A stretch of DNA of 64,000 bases. Origin: Desulfocapsa sp. (GTDB lineage: Bacteria; Desulfobacterota; Desulfobulbia; Desulfobulbales; Desulfocapsaceae). Position 1 is the first letter of the stretch. Every line of letters begins with the position of its first letter. This document shows, one piece after another, positions 33,236-43,124 of this stretch. The position numbers and the translations under genes are program-made. The notes beneath the pieces are model-generated. The model did no database searches and had not been told where the DNA came from. It saw only the letters and a program-made list of their open reading frames with translations. The stretch is from contig JAQYVF010000003.1 of NCBI GenBank assembly GCA_030145625.1, positions 42,735 to 106,734 on the forward strand. Direction: 5' to 3'.

Positions 33236-35104
33236 ATGAATGCATTAATCAAACTGGTTATTCCACCATTTGTCCCGGTCAACCAGCCATCCCTTGGAGT
33301 CAGTTCTCTGGTAGCTGTCTTAAAAAATGCAGGTTTTGCCACAGAGGCCTGCTACCTTAACCTGGACTACCTGGAAACCATTGGTGAAGAACTCTATGAT
33401 CACCTCAGCAACTCTTTCCGCGGCAGTTTCCTGAGTGGCGAATATATCTTTACGCCTGCTCTTTGGCCTAACCAGGAACTGGGCTGGCAGGAATATGAAG
33501 AAGTCTTTACCATCCGCAAACAGGAAAAACTTCGGCGCATGGGTAGACCTGGAAATAAAGAACGTGATTCACGAATTTCCAAAGAGCTTGACTGCCTTTA
33601 CAACAAAAGCGATGCAGTAGTCACTTCCTGGGCTGAAAGATTGCTGGAAGACAGTCCGCGCATCATCGGTTTTTCTACTACATTTCAACAGACTATTCCT
33701 TCTCTGGCCCTTGCCCGTAAGGTCAAAGAACTTTCCGACGGAAGCGTTACCACACTCATCGGAGGCGCCAACTGCCGTGGAGATATGGGACAGGCCCTAC
33801 TGGACAACTTCCCCTGGATAGATCACGTGATCTCCGGTGAAGGAGAAGCTGTCATTGAAGAGCTGGTTACAGGTATCCTTGATCATAACGAAACGATATC
33901 CGTACCGAGACGACTTATTCAGGGACAAGCTATCACAGATATGGACCAGCTGCCGGTTCCGGATTTTCATGATTATTTTACAAATTGTAATGACGAAGAT
34001 TATTCCTTCACCTCCCATCTCCTTGCAGAATCTTCACGAGGCTGCTGGTGGGGAAGCAAATCCCACTGTTCCTTCTGCGGCTTGAATGGAGAAAACCTGA
34101 CCTACCGACATAAATCACCTGAGAAAATAGTCTCTGAAATCCGCTCACTCTACACTACGTACAACAAGCCCTTTTTCATGATGACAGACAACATCCTGCA
34201 TCGGGATGTGGCCTCTGCCCTACATGAAAACTTCCAATGCAGCCATTATCGTTTTTTTTATGAGATCAAAGCAAACTTAAGTAAAAAACAACTCATCAAA
34301 TTAGCCCAGGCAGGCGTTCTCTGGATCCAGCCAGGAATAGAAAATTTGAGCACCCCTCTTTTGAAACACATAAACAAGGGAACAACCCAGCTCCAGAATA
34401 TCCAGACCCTGAAATGGTGTACGGAACTCGAACTTGGTGTTTCCTGGAATATACTCTACAACCTGCCCGGAGAGACCGCTGAAGATTATACAACCAACTG
34501 TCGTCTTATCCCCCAACTGTATCACCTGATTCCTCCGTCTATCATTCCCATGCGCCTGGAACGTTTCAGTTCTTACTGGCGCACCCCCGAACGCTACGAC
34601 CTAGACCACGTTCGGCACTCCTGGTCCTATGATTTTCTTTTCAACCAACTTCCTCTTAGAGAGCGAAGCAGACTGGCCACCTATTTTGACTATTCTTCTC
34701 TTGCCCATGACACCCTGGAGATTCATGCCAGAGAACTGATCCAGGCAGTTCTGCAATGGAGTCAGGCACCACGCGCCACCACCAACCTGCAGCTCCAGGA
34801 AACGTTTAATGAATGCTTTGTCCTGGATAGTCGTTCAGGAGACAGACAACTTACTCTTCTCAGCACTCTGGAACATGAACTGCTCCATCGCCTGGATGCT
34901 ATTGTCAGTTTTGAACGACTCAATGATTCTGTACAGGCAAGCGGTATGGGAGGAGAGGCTGTGAGCCGTGAACAGCTCATCGCTCTTCTGCAAAATTTTG
35001 AAAAACGACAATGGGTGATCAGCGAAAACGACAATTGGCTTTCCATTGTCACGGATCCTTCACTCAAATACCGTGTATATCATCAGAATAGTACTGCTGC
35101 ATGA
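33236..35104 (+). CDS. B12-binding radical SAM RiPP maturation protein (rSAM_ocin_1-like)
   Basis: A 622-aa enzyme. The N-terminal half has a cobalamin-binding fold (about 1-200, with GFSTTFQQTIPSLALARKV and LIGGANCRGDMG). The radical SAM core from about 255 carries SSRGCWWGSKSHCSFCG, ligands Cys270, Cys278 and Cys281 in the C-x7-C-x2-C spacing of the 'RiPP maturation radical SAM protein 1' family. In proteusin loci such enzymes methylate unactivated carbons; PoyB and PoyC in the polytheonamide pathway are examples. The frame's last base overlaps the next gene's start. Which core residues it modifies is unknown. Confidence 0.9.
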   Translation: MNALIKLVIPPFVPVNQPSLGVSSLVAVLKNAGFATEACYLNLDYLETIGEELYDHLSNSFRGSFLSGEYIFTPALWPNQELGWQEYEEVFTIRKQEKLRRMGRPGNKERDSRISKELDCLYNKSDAVVTSWAERLLEDSPRIIGFSTTFQQTIPSLALARKVKELSDGSVTTLIGGANCRGDMGQALLDNFPWIDHVISGEGEAVIEELVTGILDHNETISVPRRLIQGQAITDMDQLPVPDFHDYFTNCNDEDYSFTSHLLAESSRGCWWGSKSHCSFCGLNGENLTYRHKSPEKIVSEIRSLYTTYNKPFFMMTDNILHRDVASALHENFQCSHYRFFYEIKANLSKKQLIKLAQAGVLWIQPGIENLSTPLLKHINKGTTQLQNIQTLKWCTELELGVSWNILYNLPGETAEDYTTNCRLIPQLYHLIPPSIIPMRLERFSSYWRTPERYDLDHVRHSWSYDFLFNQLPLRERSRLATYFDYSSLAHDTLEIHARELIQAVLQWSQAPRATTNLQLQETFNECFVLDSRSGDRQLTLLSTLEHELLHRLDAIVSFERLNDSVQASGMGGEAVSREQLIALLQNFEKRQWVISENDNWLSIVTDPSLKYRVYHQNSTAA

Positions 35105-36441
35105 CTCTCTCTAGCTCTTCTCATCAATGGCCTTTGGTCAAACGTCTCTTCGAACTCTGGAATGGCGACTCCTCTTTCAGAAATGCAGTTGAACACGATT
35201 TTGACTCCCTTGGTAAAACATATCCTCTCTGTACTGACTCCTTAACCCTGGCCAAACAACTCTGGCAGGACAACTCGTTCACCAAACATCACTACAGTCG
35301 CAAAACATTCCCTCAACTCCATCAGTTCATGCAACATCAACAAGAACTAATCACCCTGCGCAGCCAAATCAGGGAAGACTGCACTCCCTTGCCAGCCAAT
35401 TTTAAAAAATGGCGTCATTGTCAGATCAATCGCTGTGACTGGCAGTTTGGTCCTGAAAAAAACAATACCATCATCCATATGCCCATCTGTTTCGAATTGA
35501 GCCAGGGATGTTCCGTCGGCTGTCGTTTTTGTGGACTTAGTGCCCCAAAACTCAGTTCAGTCTTTGATTACACTCCTGCAACCAGTCGACTATGGAAAGA
35601 AATTCTACAGGTCTGTCGCGACATCCTTGGTAAGTCTTCCTCCCGAGCCTCTCTTTACTGGGCTACAGATCCCTTTGACAATCCTGACTATGAACGTTTC
35701 TGCCTCGACTTCCACTCCATACTCGATATTTTTCCACAAACCACCACCGCCCTGGCACTTGCCGATATCGACAGGACAAGAAACTTCTTTCGCCTCTCAC
35801 AAGAGAAGGGCTGCGAACTAAACCGCCTCTCTGTACATAGTGTTGCTGATCTCCTTACTCTCCACAACAACTTTTCTGCCGAAGAACTGGCCCGGGTAGA
35901 ACTTGTTCTTCAAAGTAAAGGCTCGTTGCAAAAGAAGGTCGGCGCAGGTCGATTGCTTAACAGTAACGATAAATCCGTAGAAAAGACCACCATAAGTTGC
36001 GCCACCGGTTTTCTGGTCAACATGGTGGAAAAGAGTGTTCGACTCATCAGCCCCTGGCCTGCTAACGCTGACCATCCCTCCGGTTACAAAACCTATGATC
36101 ACGGCCAATTCACCAATGCAGTTGATTTTTCTTCACTTTTGCAGCAGATGATTTCCACAACGATGCAGCACAGCTTTTCCAGTCAGGATCCGGTACTGCT
36201 TACCCCTGGTATTCGCTGCCTCACCAGAGAGAACACCACGCTCTTATCCTCGGCACACCGGGAAGTACCTCTTTCACAAGTAAGTGATTTGCCACGTCTT
36301 CGCGATCTGATAGGCAGTCACAATGCCGGAGAAATCGCCCTTCATTATCTTGAAACAGAGGGCATGGAACCGGTCCTTACCTTTATGACCCTCAACAGCC
36401 TCCTCTGCAGCGGCATATTACAGGCAGGAGTTCAACAATGA
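35101..36441 (+). CDS. PoyD-like radical SAM peptide epimerase, copy 1
   Basis: A 446-aa radical SAM enzyme with cluster ligands Cys137, Cys141 and Cys144 in GCSVGCRFCGLSAPKL, the signature of the RiPP maturation amino-acid epimerases (PoyD, OspD). These invert L- to D-residues in NHLP precursors. Outside the cluster, Cys300 (ISCATGFLVNM) is the only Cys shared with copy 2 and is a candidate hydrogen donor. The first 60 residues resemble a leader-type helical domain (LFELWNGDSSFRNAVEHDF). It overlaps the B12 enzyme by 4 bases and copy 2 by 4 bases, indicating coupled translation. Confidence 0.9.
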   Translation: MTLSSSSHQWPLVKRLFELWNGDSSFRNAVEHDFDSLGKTYPLCTDSLTLAKQLWQDNSFTKHHYSRKTFPQLHQFMQHQQELITLRSQIREDCTPLPANFKKWRHCQINRCDWQFGPEKNNTIIHMPICFELSQGCSVGCRFCGLSAPKLSSVFDYTPATSRLWKEILQVCRDILGKSSSRASLYWATDPFDNPDYERFCLDFHSILDIFPQTTTALALADIDRTRNFFRLSQEKGCELNRLSVHSVADLLTLHNNFSAEELARVELVLQSKGSLQKKVGAGRLLNSNDKSVEKTTISCATGFLVNMVEKSVRLISPWPANADHPSGYKTYDHGQFTNAVDFSSLLQQMISTTMQHSFSSQDPVLLTPGIRCLTRENTTLLSSAHREVPLSQVSDLPRLRDLIGSHNAGEIALHYLETEGMEPVLTFMTLNSLLCSGILQAGVQQ

Positions 36442-37817
36442 CCCAGATTTTCACCATAGGCCAAACCAAACGTTTTCTTGAACGCTGGACATCAGAACCG
36501 GCTTTTAAAGAACTGATCGCCAAGAACCCGGAACAGGCAATAACTAAATATAACCTCACTTTCCATCCGGAGGAGATAAGAATGCTCTGGGACAGGGGAT
36601 ACGCTCTGGAATCCGATCCAGAGCAAGTCCCCGATCCTGTTCAACAATACCGTGATTTTATACACGAAAAATTCGCTCACCGCGATCTTCTCCGAGACCA
36701 GTCCGCTTCCAGCGATTCCCGCATCAACGCCTGGCGAAAGAGACAGATGATGCGCTGCATCAGTCAACTTGGAGTTGCGAAACATGGCTCCATCGTCCAT
36801 GCCCCCTTTGCAGTTGAACTGAACCAAGGCTGTTCCGTGGGATGCTGGTTCTGTGCATATTCCGCACCAAAGCTCTCTGCTCTCTATCGTTACACAAAAG
36901 AAAATGAAAAACTTTGGCAAGAAACCCTCCGTATCCTACGTGATGTGTGGGGAGAAAGCGCCAAATATGGATTCTGTTATTGGGCCACCGAACCCTTGGA
37001 TAATCCTGATTACGAACAGTTCCTCTCTGATTTCCATAAGATTCTCGGCTATTTTCCACAAACCACCACCGCTGTTCCATTGAGGGATATAGATCGAACC
37101 AGAAAACTCATTAAACTTTCCCAGCAGAATAACGGTTTTGTCGAACGTTTTTCCATCCATTCTCTTGAAATACTTGAAGAAGTCTATCGCCATTTCAGTG
37201 CAGACGAACTGAAATGGGTGGAACTGGTAACCCAGAATGAAGAATCCGACATGGCCTATGCCAACTCCGGTAAAATCCTGGCAGGTACAAACGACAATAA
37301 AAACAAGATAGTAGTCAACGACTCCACCATTGCCTGTGTCAGTGGTTTTCTCCTGAATATGGTCGACAAAAGTGTTCAACTTATCACCCCCTGCATCTCA
37401 AACAATCGCTGGCCAAAGGGGTATATTATTTATGATGAAAAACATTTTACAAACGGTGAAGAACTCAGAGAAGTACTTGAGCAACTGATCGATACGCATA
37501 TGCCAACGACCCTGGGAAGGGATCAACGTGTTCAGTTTCGTTCGGACCTGCGTATGCAGATCGAGGAAAACGGTTTTTCTCTGCACTTGAAACACCCCAC
37601 CTACAATTCTGCACAACCGCACCCCTTTTACAATTCCCCATCACGAATTATGCATCCCAAACTCAGCGACCTCGGTACTCTCATCACCCTTGGAAATATG
37701 ACCGCAGGGGAAATGGCCCTCTTTTTTGAAGAGAAGGAGTGTATTGCTCCTGCCGAAACCTTCCACTGCCTGAACACCATCTTTTCCTTTGGTCTTCTCA
37801 AGGAAGGGCCTGAATAA
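36438..37817 (+). CDS. PoyD-like radical SAM peptide epimerase, copy 2
   Basis: A 459-aa homologue of copy 1. Cluster ligands are Cys132, Cys136 and Cys139 in GCSVGCWFCAYSAPKL, and the candidate hydrogen-donor Cys300 lies in IACVSGFLLNMVDKS. The N-terminus (FLERWTSEPAFKELIAKNPEQ) again resembles a leader peptide helix. Two epimerases in one operon suggest division of labour, either between the two precursors or between two sets of core positions. The sequences have diverged substantially, so this is an old duplication. The next gene starts 3 bases after the stop. Confidence 0.9.
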   Translation: MTQIFTIGQTKRFLERWTSEPAFKELIAKNPEQAITKYNLTFHPEEIRMLWDRGYALESDPEQVPDPVQQYRDFIHEKFAHRDLLRDQSASSDSRINAWRKRQMMRCISQLGVAKHGSIVHAPFAVELNQGCSVGCWFCAYSAPKLSALYRYTKENEKLWQETLRILRDVWGESAKYGFCYWATEPLDNPDYEQFLSDFHKILGYFPQTTTAVPLRDIDRTRKLIKLSQQNNGFVERFSIHSLEILEEVYRHFSADELKWVELVTQNEESDMAYANSGKILAGTNDNKNKIVVNDSTIACVSGFLLNMVDKSVQLITPCISNNRWPKGYIIYDEKHFTNGEELREVLEQLIDTHMPTTLGRDQRVQFRSDLRMQIEENGFSLHLKHPTYNSAQPHPFYNSPSRIMHPKLSDLGTLITLGNMTAGEMALFFEEKECIAPAETFHCLNTIFSFGLLKEGPE

Positions 37818-37820
37818 ATC

Positions 37821-38915
37821 ATGCTTCGCAAGGCCTCAACACATCACTTTCACACCCCCCTCAAGCTGATTAGTGGAAAAACCCTGCCCGGCTTCAGCCT
37901 AGTCTATGAAACATACGGGCAATTGAACGAGAACGGAGATAATGCAATCCTTCTCTGTCACGGACTGACCGCAACCGCCCATGCAGCCGGCAAAGATGAC
38001 ACGGACAGTATTGATGGATGGTGGCACACGGCCATTGGTCACAACAAAGTTTTAGACACGGAGCGCTGGTTTATAGTCTGTATAGCTGCACTTGGTGGGT
38101 TCGGTGGTTCCACTGGTCCCGCCTCCGTCAATCCGAAGACAGGCAAACCGTACGGACTCTCCTTTCCTGTGCTTACCATCAGTGACATGGTCAACACCAT
38201 GAAGCAACTCACAGATGTTTTACAAATTAAACGCTACCACTGTGTTATTGGCGGCTGCATGGGAGGATTCCAGGTCCTCGATTGGTTGGCCCGCTATCCT
38301 GACAAAGTAGGCTCAGCCGTTGTCATTGGAGCCACTGCCAAAACCTCTGCCCACAGCCTCGCCCTGTGGGAAGTAATCAGACGAGCCATTGCCCTGGACC
38401 CTGATTTTCATGGTGGAGACTATTACGACAAAGAACCGCCTAAGGCCGGGATCAGTCTGGGAACCATGTTCGGAATGATGGTATGGATGAGCCGGGAGGT
38501 CATGGAAAAAAAATTCGGCCTTGCACTGGCAGAAGGGAAGCAAAAACCGAGCTACAGTCTTGAGCCGGAATTTGCCATTCAAAAATTTCTCAGCAGCATA
38601 GAAGACAGTGCCAGGGGCCCCTTTGATGCCAATGCTTTTATTTACCTAACCAAGGCCATGGACTACTTTGACCTGGAAAGGGATCACGCCACCCTGGAAA
38701 CCGCCTTTTCTCAAGTCAAAGGAAAGACCCTGCTCGTCAGTTTTGATTCCGACTGGCGCTATCCCCAAAAGGAAGTCGACAAGATCCGCTTGGCCCTCGA
38801 AGCAAATCACGCCCCAGTGGAACACCACTGTCTTCACTCCGAGTTCGGCCATGGGGCATTCCTCTATGATTTCCACAATGGCCTGGACAGGTTGATTGAA
38901 AACTTTCTCCAGTAA
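37821..38915 (+). CDS. MetX-like alpha/beta-hydrolase acyltransferase with Cys nucleophile
   Basis: A 364-aa member of the homoserine O-acetyltransferase family. It shows LLCHGLTATAHAAG, GFGGSTGPASVNPKTGKPYG, the nucleophile elbow IGGCMGGFQVL, and late Asp311 (DSDWRYP) and His344 (FGHGAFL). The canonical nucleophile Ser is Cys146, and the usual GHDAFL reads GHGAFL. It starts 3 bases after the second epimerase, so it is co-transcribed with RiPP genes rather than with methionine genes. It may acylate the peptide or be a displaced metX. I favour a RiPP-linked role but with modest confidence. Confidence 0.8.
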   Translation: MLRKASTHHFHTPLKLISGKTLPGFSLVYETYGQLNENGDNAILLCHGLTATAHAAGKDDTDSIDGWWHTAIGHNKVLDTERWFIVCIAALGGFGGSTGPASVNPKTGKPYGLSFPVLTISDMVNTMKQLTDVLQIKRYHCVIGGCMGGFQVLDWLARYPDKVGSAVVIGATAKTSAHSLALWEVIRRAIALDPDFHGGDYYDKEPPKAGISLGTMFGMMVWMSREVMEKKFGLALAEGKQKPSYSLEPEFAIQKFLSSIEDSARGPFDANAFIYLTKAMDYFDLERDHATLETAFSQVKGKTLLVSFDSDWRYPQKEVDKIRLALEANHAPVEHHCLHSEFGHGAFLYDFHNGLDRLIENFLQ

Positions 38916-39508
38916 ATGTTAGTTACTGAAATCGCTCCTACTTGGTTTTCTAATGTTTTGCGGTCACATAAGTCTTCCAGGTGACCACTATGGCCTGTAG
39001 GAGCGGATTTATCCGCGAAATCGGTGTGGAAGCGCGACACGCCTCTGTTTACACAGTGAGGTGGCCTGTTCGCGGTTGAAACCGCTCCTACAATTACACC
39101 CCACTATTTTCTTGTGTTACCTCTACTGTGAGCTTCCCTGTTGGAACGGATTTATCCGCGACCTGAACTCGGTGCCGGAACAACTCTCTGGTTAAACTGT
39201 CTGGGAGGGTGTTCGCGAATGAAGTCGCTCCTGTCATACTAACAACAAATCCCCCAACTTTCCTCACGCGACCAGACCTATCATTATTCCAACCAGCCAC
39301 AAATAATCCTTACAACTGGTACTGCATACAAAAAACAGCAATATCGATATCAGGAAAAAATTTCTCGGGTTGGTTCACATCCTGTCCTGGTAATTATTCC
39401 CCTAGGGATGTTTGATTGTCATCTGCTGTTATGCTAAGCTATATGAAGAGAGAAGCTGGCTCCATTTTTTTGCATTAAAAGCATAAATGAAATGGTGGGT
39501 TCCTCATC
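38916..39508. repeat. REP array (four palindromic units, 143-bp period) and flanking non-coding DNA
   Basis: Four REP-type palindromes alternate in orientation: GTAGGAGCG...CGCGA at 38997-39018, inverted at 39070-39091, forward at 39140-39161, inverted at 39213-39233. Same-orientation units are exactly 143 bases apart, so the array is a tandem duplication of a two-REP block. The core resembles Pseudomonas-type REP sequences. The rest (39234-39508) is A/T-rich and holds no gene; it should contain the promoter of the kinase at 39509. Confidence 0.85.
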
Positions 39509-42322
39509 ATGCAGAAATTATTCCAAAGTTCCCTCAAATTACAGATCACCCTGGCCTCTGTTCTGCTGGTTGCCTCTGCCGTGGCTGGTGTAGTATTTTA
39601 TATGCAGCACGGAATGGCTCAGTTGAGCCGGGATGAGCAGTATCATAATGCCCGCCACCTGCTAGAATCTGTGATGGTCAGTATGGAGAATCAGTATGCC
39701 TCCATCCTCTTCCACAAGAAAAGTATGCTTGAAGCCAGAAAAAATGAGCTTCATTCAGTGATCTATATGGCCTATGCCACTCTGCAGAGCTATGTTCAAT
39801 TGGTGGAGGCCGGTCAGTTAAGCGAACAAGAGGCCAAGGCTCAGGCCATAAAAGAGCTGCAAGAATTTCGTTATCGAGACGGGGTAGGATATATCTGGAT
39901 TAATGATATGAGAAGACCATTCGCCAGAATGGTGATGCATCCAACCATGACAGAGCTGGATAAGCAAATTCTTGACGCACCTGAGTTCAATTGTGCTCTG
40001 GGACGGGATGAGAATCTCTTTAATGCCTTTGTCGATGTAGTGAACGCCCAGGATGAGGGCTTCGTTGATTATCTCTGGCCCAAACCTACAGCCGAAGGGC
40101 TCACAGCCAGGCAACCAAAGATCTCCTTTGTCAAAGGTTTTGCCCCTTGGGGCTGGGTGATCGGCAGTGGTCTCTATGTGGATGATCTGGACCAACATGT
40201 TAACCGCCTCATTGGCAAAGTGCTGGATGAGCTGAATAAGACATTTGGCCGCATTAAGATCGCCGATTCCGGTTATATCTTCATCTTCACCGGTGAGCGG
40301 GAGATGATCCATCATCCCCTCTACAGCGGTACGCAGATTAAAACAGCAATCAATCCGGCCACTGGCAATTATATCCTCGATGATCTTATAGCAGCTTCTC
40401 AACGCGAAGATGGCAAGATTGAATATATATGGAACAAGCCTCAGCAATCTGACGATTTCATATATAAAAAAATAGCCTTTATCAGCCATTTCGCCCCACT
40501 TGATTGGTATATAGGCTCCTCCTTCTATGTGGATGAGGTGGAGAGACCGGCCAGAGAATTACGTCGTAAGGCCCTGCTTTTTTCCTTACTGTTTCTGGCC
40601 CTGGCCATGCTCCTTGCTCTCTATACCGCCCACACGATTACCAAGCCGTTACAGGGTATTATGAGAGTCTTTGCCAGGGGGGCAAAAGGCGATTATTCTG
40701 CCCGACTCACCACTTCACGCCGTGATGAATTCGGTCAGCTGGCTACCTACTTTAATGATTTTATGGCAGAGATTGCCGATGCCCATGAACGCCTGACCCG
40801 TTCAGAGAACAGGTTCAGGTCTCTCTTTGAAAAATCAGCCGATGCCCGCCTGATAATTGAGGATAAGCATTATATTGATTGTAATGAGGCCGCAGTGAAG
40901 ATGATTCGCGGTACAAGTAAGGAAGATATTTTAAAAAAACATCCGGCACAACTCTCCCCGGAATTTCAGCCGGATGGACGGAAATCCTATGACAAAGCGG
41001 ATGAGATTTTATCCTTTATCAATGAGAAAGAAAATTATCGCTTTCTCTGGCAGCTGGCCAGGCTGAACGGTGAAAACTTTCCTGCGGAGATTGAACTCAC
41101 ACCTATTCCTTATGATGGACGCAAAATCCTCCATGTTTTGTGGCGGGATATGACCCACCAGAAAGAGATTGAAGAACAGCTGGTGCAGGCTCAGAAGATG
41201 GAGGCCATTGGCACTCTCTCAGGGGGAATTGCCCATGATTTTAACAATATCCTTTCAGCAATTTTTGGTTATACAGAACTTGCCGAGTTGCAAGTAAAGG
41301 ATAATCCAAAACTTGCAGATGATTTAAGTGAGGTGCTCCAGGCTGCAAAGAGAGCTCGGGAGCTGGTCAAACAGATCCTGACCTTCAGTCGCCGGGCGGA
41401 ACAGGAAAAACAGCCACTACAGATGTCACTTATAGTCAAAGAGGCTTTGAAGCTGCTTCGTTCGTCTATTCCAACGACGATAAACATCAAAATCAATATT
41501 GTCTCCCAGGCCACTGTGCTGGCCGACCCAACCCAAATCCATCAAATTGTCATGAATTTGTGCACTAATGCTTACCATGCCATGCGGAATAAAGGTGGAA
41601 TTCTGGCTGTTTCTCTGACAGAAATCGAAATTTTGCCCGGTGAGCAGCTATCGGAAATTGATCTTGCCCCAGGTAACTATCTGCGTCTTGAGGTAGCCGA
41701 TACCGGAACAGGTATGGATGAACAAACCAGGAAAAAAATTTTTGAACCTTACTTCACTACCAAAAGAGCAGGAGAAGGAACCGGTCTTGGTCTGGCGGTG
41801 GTGCATGGCATTGTTACAAGTCATAATGGCCAGATCCATGTTTATAGTGAACCTGGTCATGGAACAACATTTAATGTCTATTTGCCCATTGTCACTAAGC
41901 AGCAGCCTGAACCAACAGTAACCGCTGGAAAAGAAGAAATCACACGCGGCAGTGAACGAATAATGTTTGTTGATGATGAAGAAAAGTTGAATAAAATAGC
42001 AAATGATTTTTTTACTGTCTATGGCTACACAATCGACACCTTTACAGATCCGCTGCTAGCTCTGGAAAGCTTTTCAGCGCATCCAGGAGTATATTCCCTT
42101 GTTATTACTGATATGGCTATGCCATCCATGACTGGAGAAGAGATGGCAAAGAAAATGATGGATAAGCAACCTGATTTACATGTTATACTCTGCACAGGCT
42201 ATAGTGAGACGATCAATAAAGAAAAGGCCGAGGAAGCAGGTTTTCGCAGATATTTTCAAAAGCCGATCGTGATGAGTAGACTGGTACAATCGGTAAGAGA
42301 GATTTTAGACAACGAGAAATAA
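39509..42322 (+). CDS. Cache-domain hybrid histidine kinase
   Basis: A 937-aa membrane sensor. After an N-terminal helix (about 9-30) come two extracytoplasmic Cache domains, each with the family phrasing (GYIWINDMRRPFARMVMHP with GWVIGSGLYVDDL; then GYIFIFTGEREMIHHP with DWYIGSSFYVDEV). A second helix (about 352-373) leads to HAMP, a PAS domain and a HisKA motif (GGIAHDFNNIL). The ATPase domain has DTGTGMDEQ and GTGLGLAVVHGI, and a C-terminal receiver has its phospho-acceptor in LVITDMAMPS. It probably senses a small organic molecule in the periplasm. It is flanked by REP arrays on both sides. Confidence 0.93.
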   Translation: MQKLFQSSLKLQITLASVLLVASAVAGVVFYMQHGMAQLSRDEQYHNARHLLESVMVSMENQYASILFHKKSMLEARKNELHSVIYMAYATLQSYVQLVEAGQLSEQEAKAQAIKELQEFRYRDGVGYIWINDMRRPFARMVMHPTMTELDKQILDAPEFNCALGRDENLFNAFVDVVNAQDEGFVDYLWPKPTAEGLTARQPKISFVKGFAPWGWVIGSGLYVDDLDQHVNRLIGKVLDELNKTFGRIKIADSGYIFIFTGEREMIHHPLYSGTQIKTAINPATGNYILDDLIAASQREDGKIEYIWNKPQQSDDFIYKKIAFISHFAPLDWYIGSSFYVDEVERPARELRRKALLFSLLFLALAMLLALYTAHTITKPLQGIMRVFARGAKGDYSARLTTSRRDEFGQLATYFNDFMAEIADAHERLTRSENRFRSLFEKSADARLIIEDKHYIDCNEAAVKMIRGTSKEDILKKHPAQLSPEFQPDGRKSYDKADEILSFINEKENYRFLWQLARLNGENFPAEIELTPIPYDGRKILHVLWRDMTHQKEIEEQLVQAQKMEAIGTLSGGIAHDFNNILSAIFGYTELAELQVKDNPKLADDLSEVLQAAKRARELVKQILTFSRRAEQEKQPLQMSLIVKEALKLLRSSIPTTINIKINIVSQATVLADPTQIHQIVMNLCTNAYHAMRNKGGILAVSLTEIEILPGEQLSEIDLAPGNYLRLEVADTGTGMDEQTRKKIFEPYFTTKRAGEGTGLGLAVVHGIVTSHNGQIHVYSEPGHGTTFNVYLPIVTKQQPEPTVTAGKEEITRGSERIMFVDDEEKLNKIANDFFTVYGYTIDTFTDPLLALESFSAHPGVYSLVITDMAMPSMTGEEMAKKMMDKQPDLHVILCTGYSETINKEKAEEAGFRRYFQKPIVMSRLVQSVREILDNEK

Positions 42323-42424
42323 TGGTACCGAAAAAAGCCATATTATGTATGGATGATCTTCAGTGATCCCTCTGTCGCATCACCCTGCGATACCATTGTC
42401 TGCTTCAACTACCTGGGAGGGTGT

Positions 42425-42731
42425 TCGCGACTGAAGTCGCTCCTACAACAGTTCACCCACCATCTTCTTGTATTACCACTAATTTGAGTTCCCCTGTAAG
42501 AGCGGATTTATCCGCGAATTGGACTGGCTGCAACACGATTGTCCGATCCAACTACCTGGGAGGTGTTCGCGACTGAAGTCGCTCCTACAACAGTTCACCC
42601 CACCATCTTCTTGTATTACCCCTAATTTGAGTTCCCCTGTAGGAGCGGATTTATCCGCGAATTGGACTGGCTGCAACACGATTGTCCGATCCAACTACCT
42701 GGGGGCTGTTCGCGACTGAAGTCGCTTCTAC
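42425..42731. repeat. REP array (five palindromic units, 142-143-bp period)
   Basis: Five REP palindromes alternate: inverted at 42425-42446, forward at 42496-42517, inverted at 42567-42588, forward at 42639-42660, inverted at 42710-42731. Same-orientation spacing is 142-143 bases, and the spacer text (for example CTTCTTGTATTACC) is nearly identical between units. It is the same repeat family as at 38997. The remainder of this intergenic interval (42323-42424 and 42732-43124) shows no gene. The start region of the next gene has TTAGGAG. Confidence 0.9.
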
Positions 42732-43124
42732 AGTTGCAATTCTCTTTTTTCTTATGTTACTGCTAAAGCTATTTTCTTTTCTGTAGGACTTGATTCCACA
42801 AAAAAATTCGGGTAAATCTGCCAATCTATTTATTGTAAATACCCATAAACAAAACCAGTTCTCGTTTTTCCCTCAAGCTGCTGTTTTTAATCCTGCGAAT
42901 CTTAATTGACGATTTAATGAGCATATCATAAAATGAATATATCACTATAACTGTTTTTTACTGGAAGCCACAAACTCAACGGTAAATCAAAGAGATAGTG
43001 TCAGCCGACAACTAATCATATCAAAATAATTTTGTTACCGGCTATCATAGCTTTTAGAAGCCAGCAGCAACCGTTCTGCGCCTTGCTACTGATTATAATT
43101 AAACGAAATAGTTAGGAGTCATCT

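Noticed and set aside
42425..42731. CRISPR array
   Set aside because: The units alternate in orientation and the spacers are nearly identical, which is a REP array and not a CRISPR.
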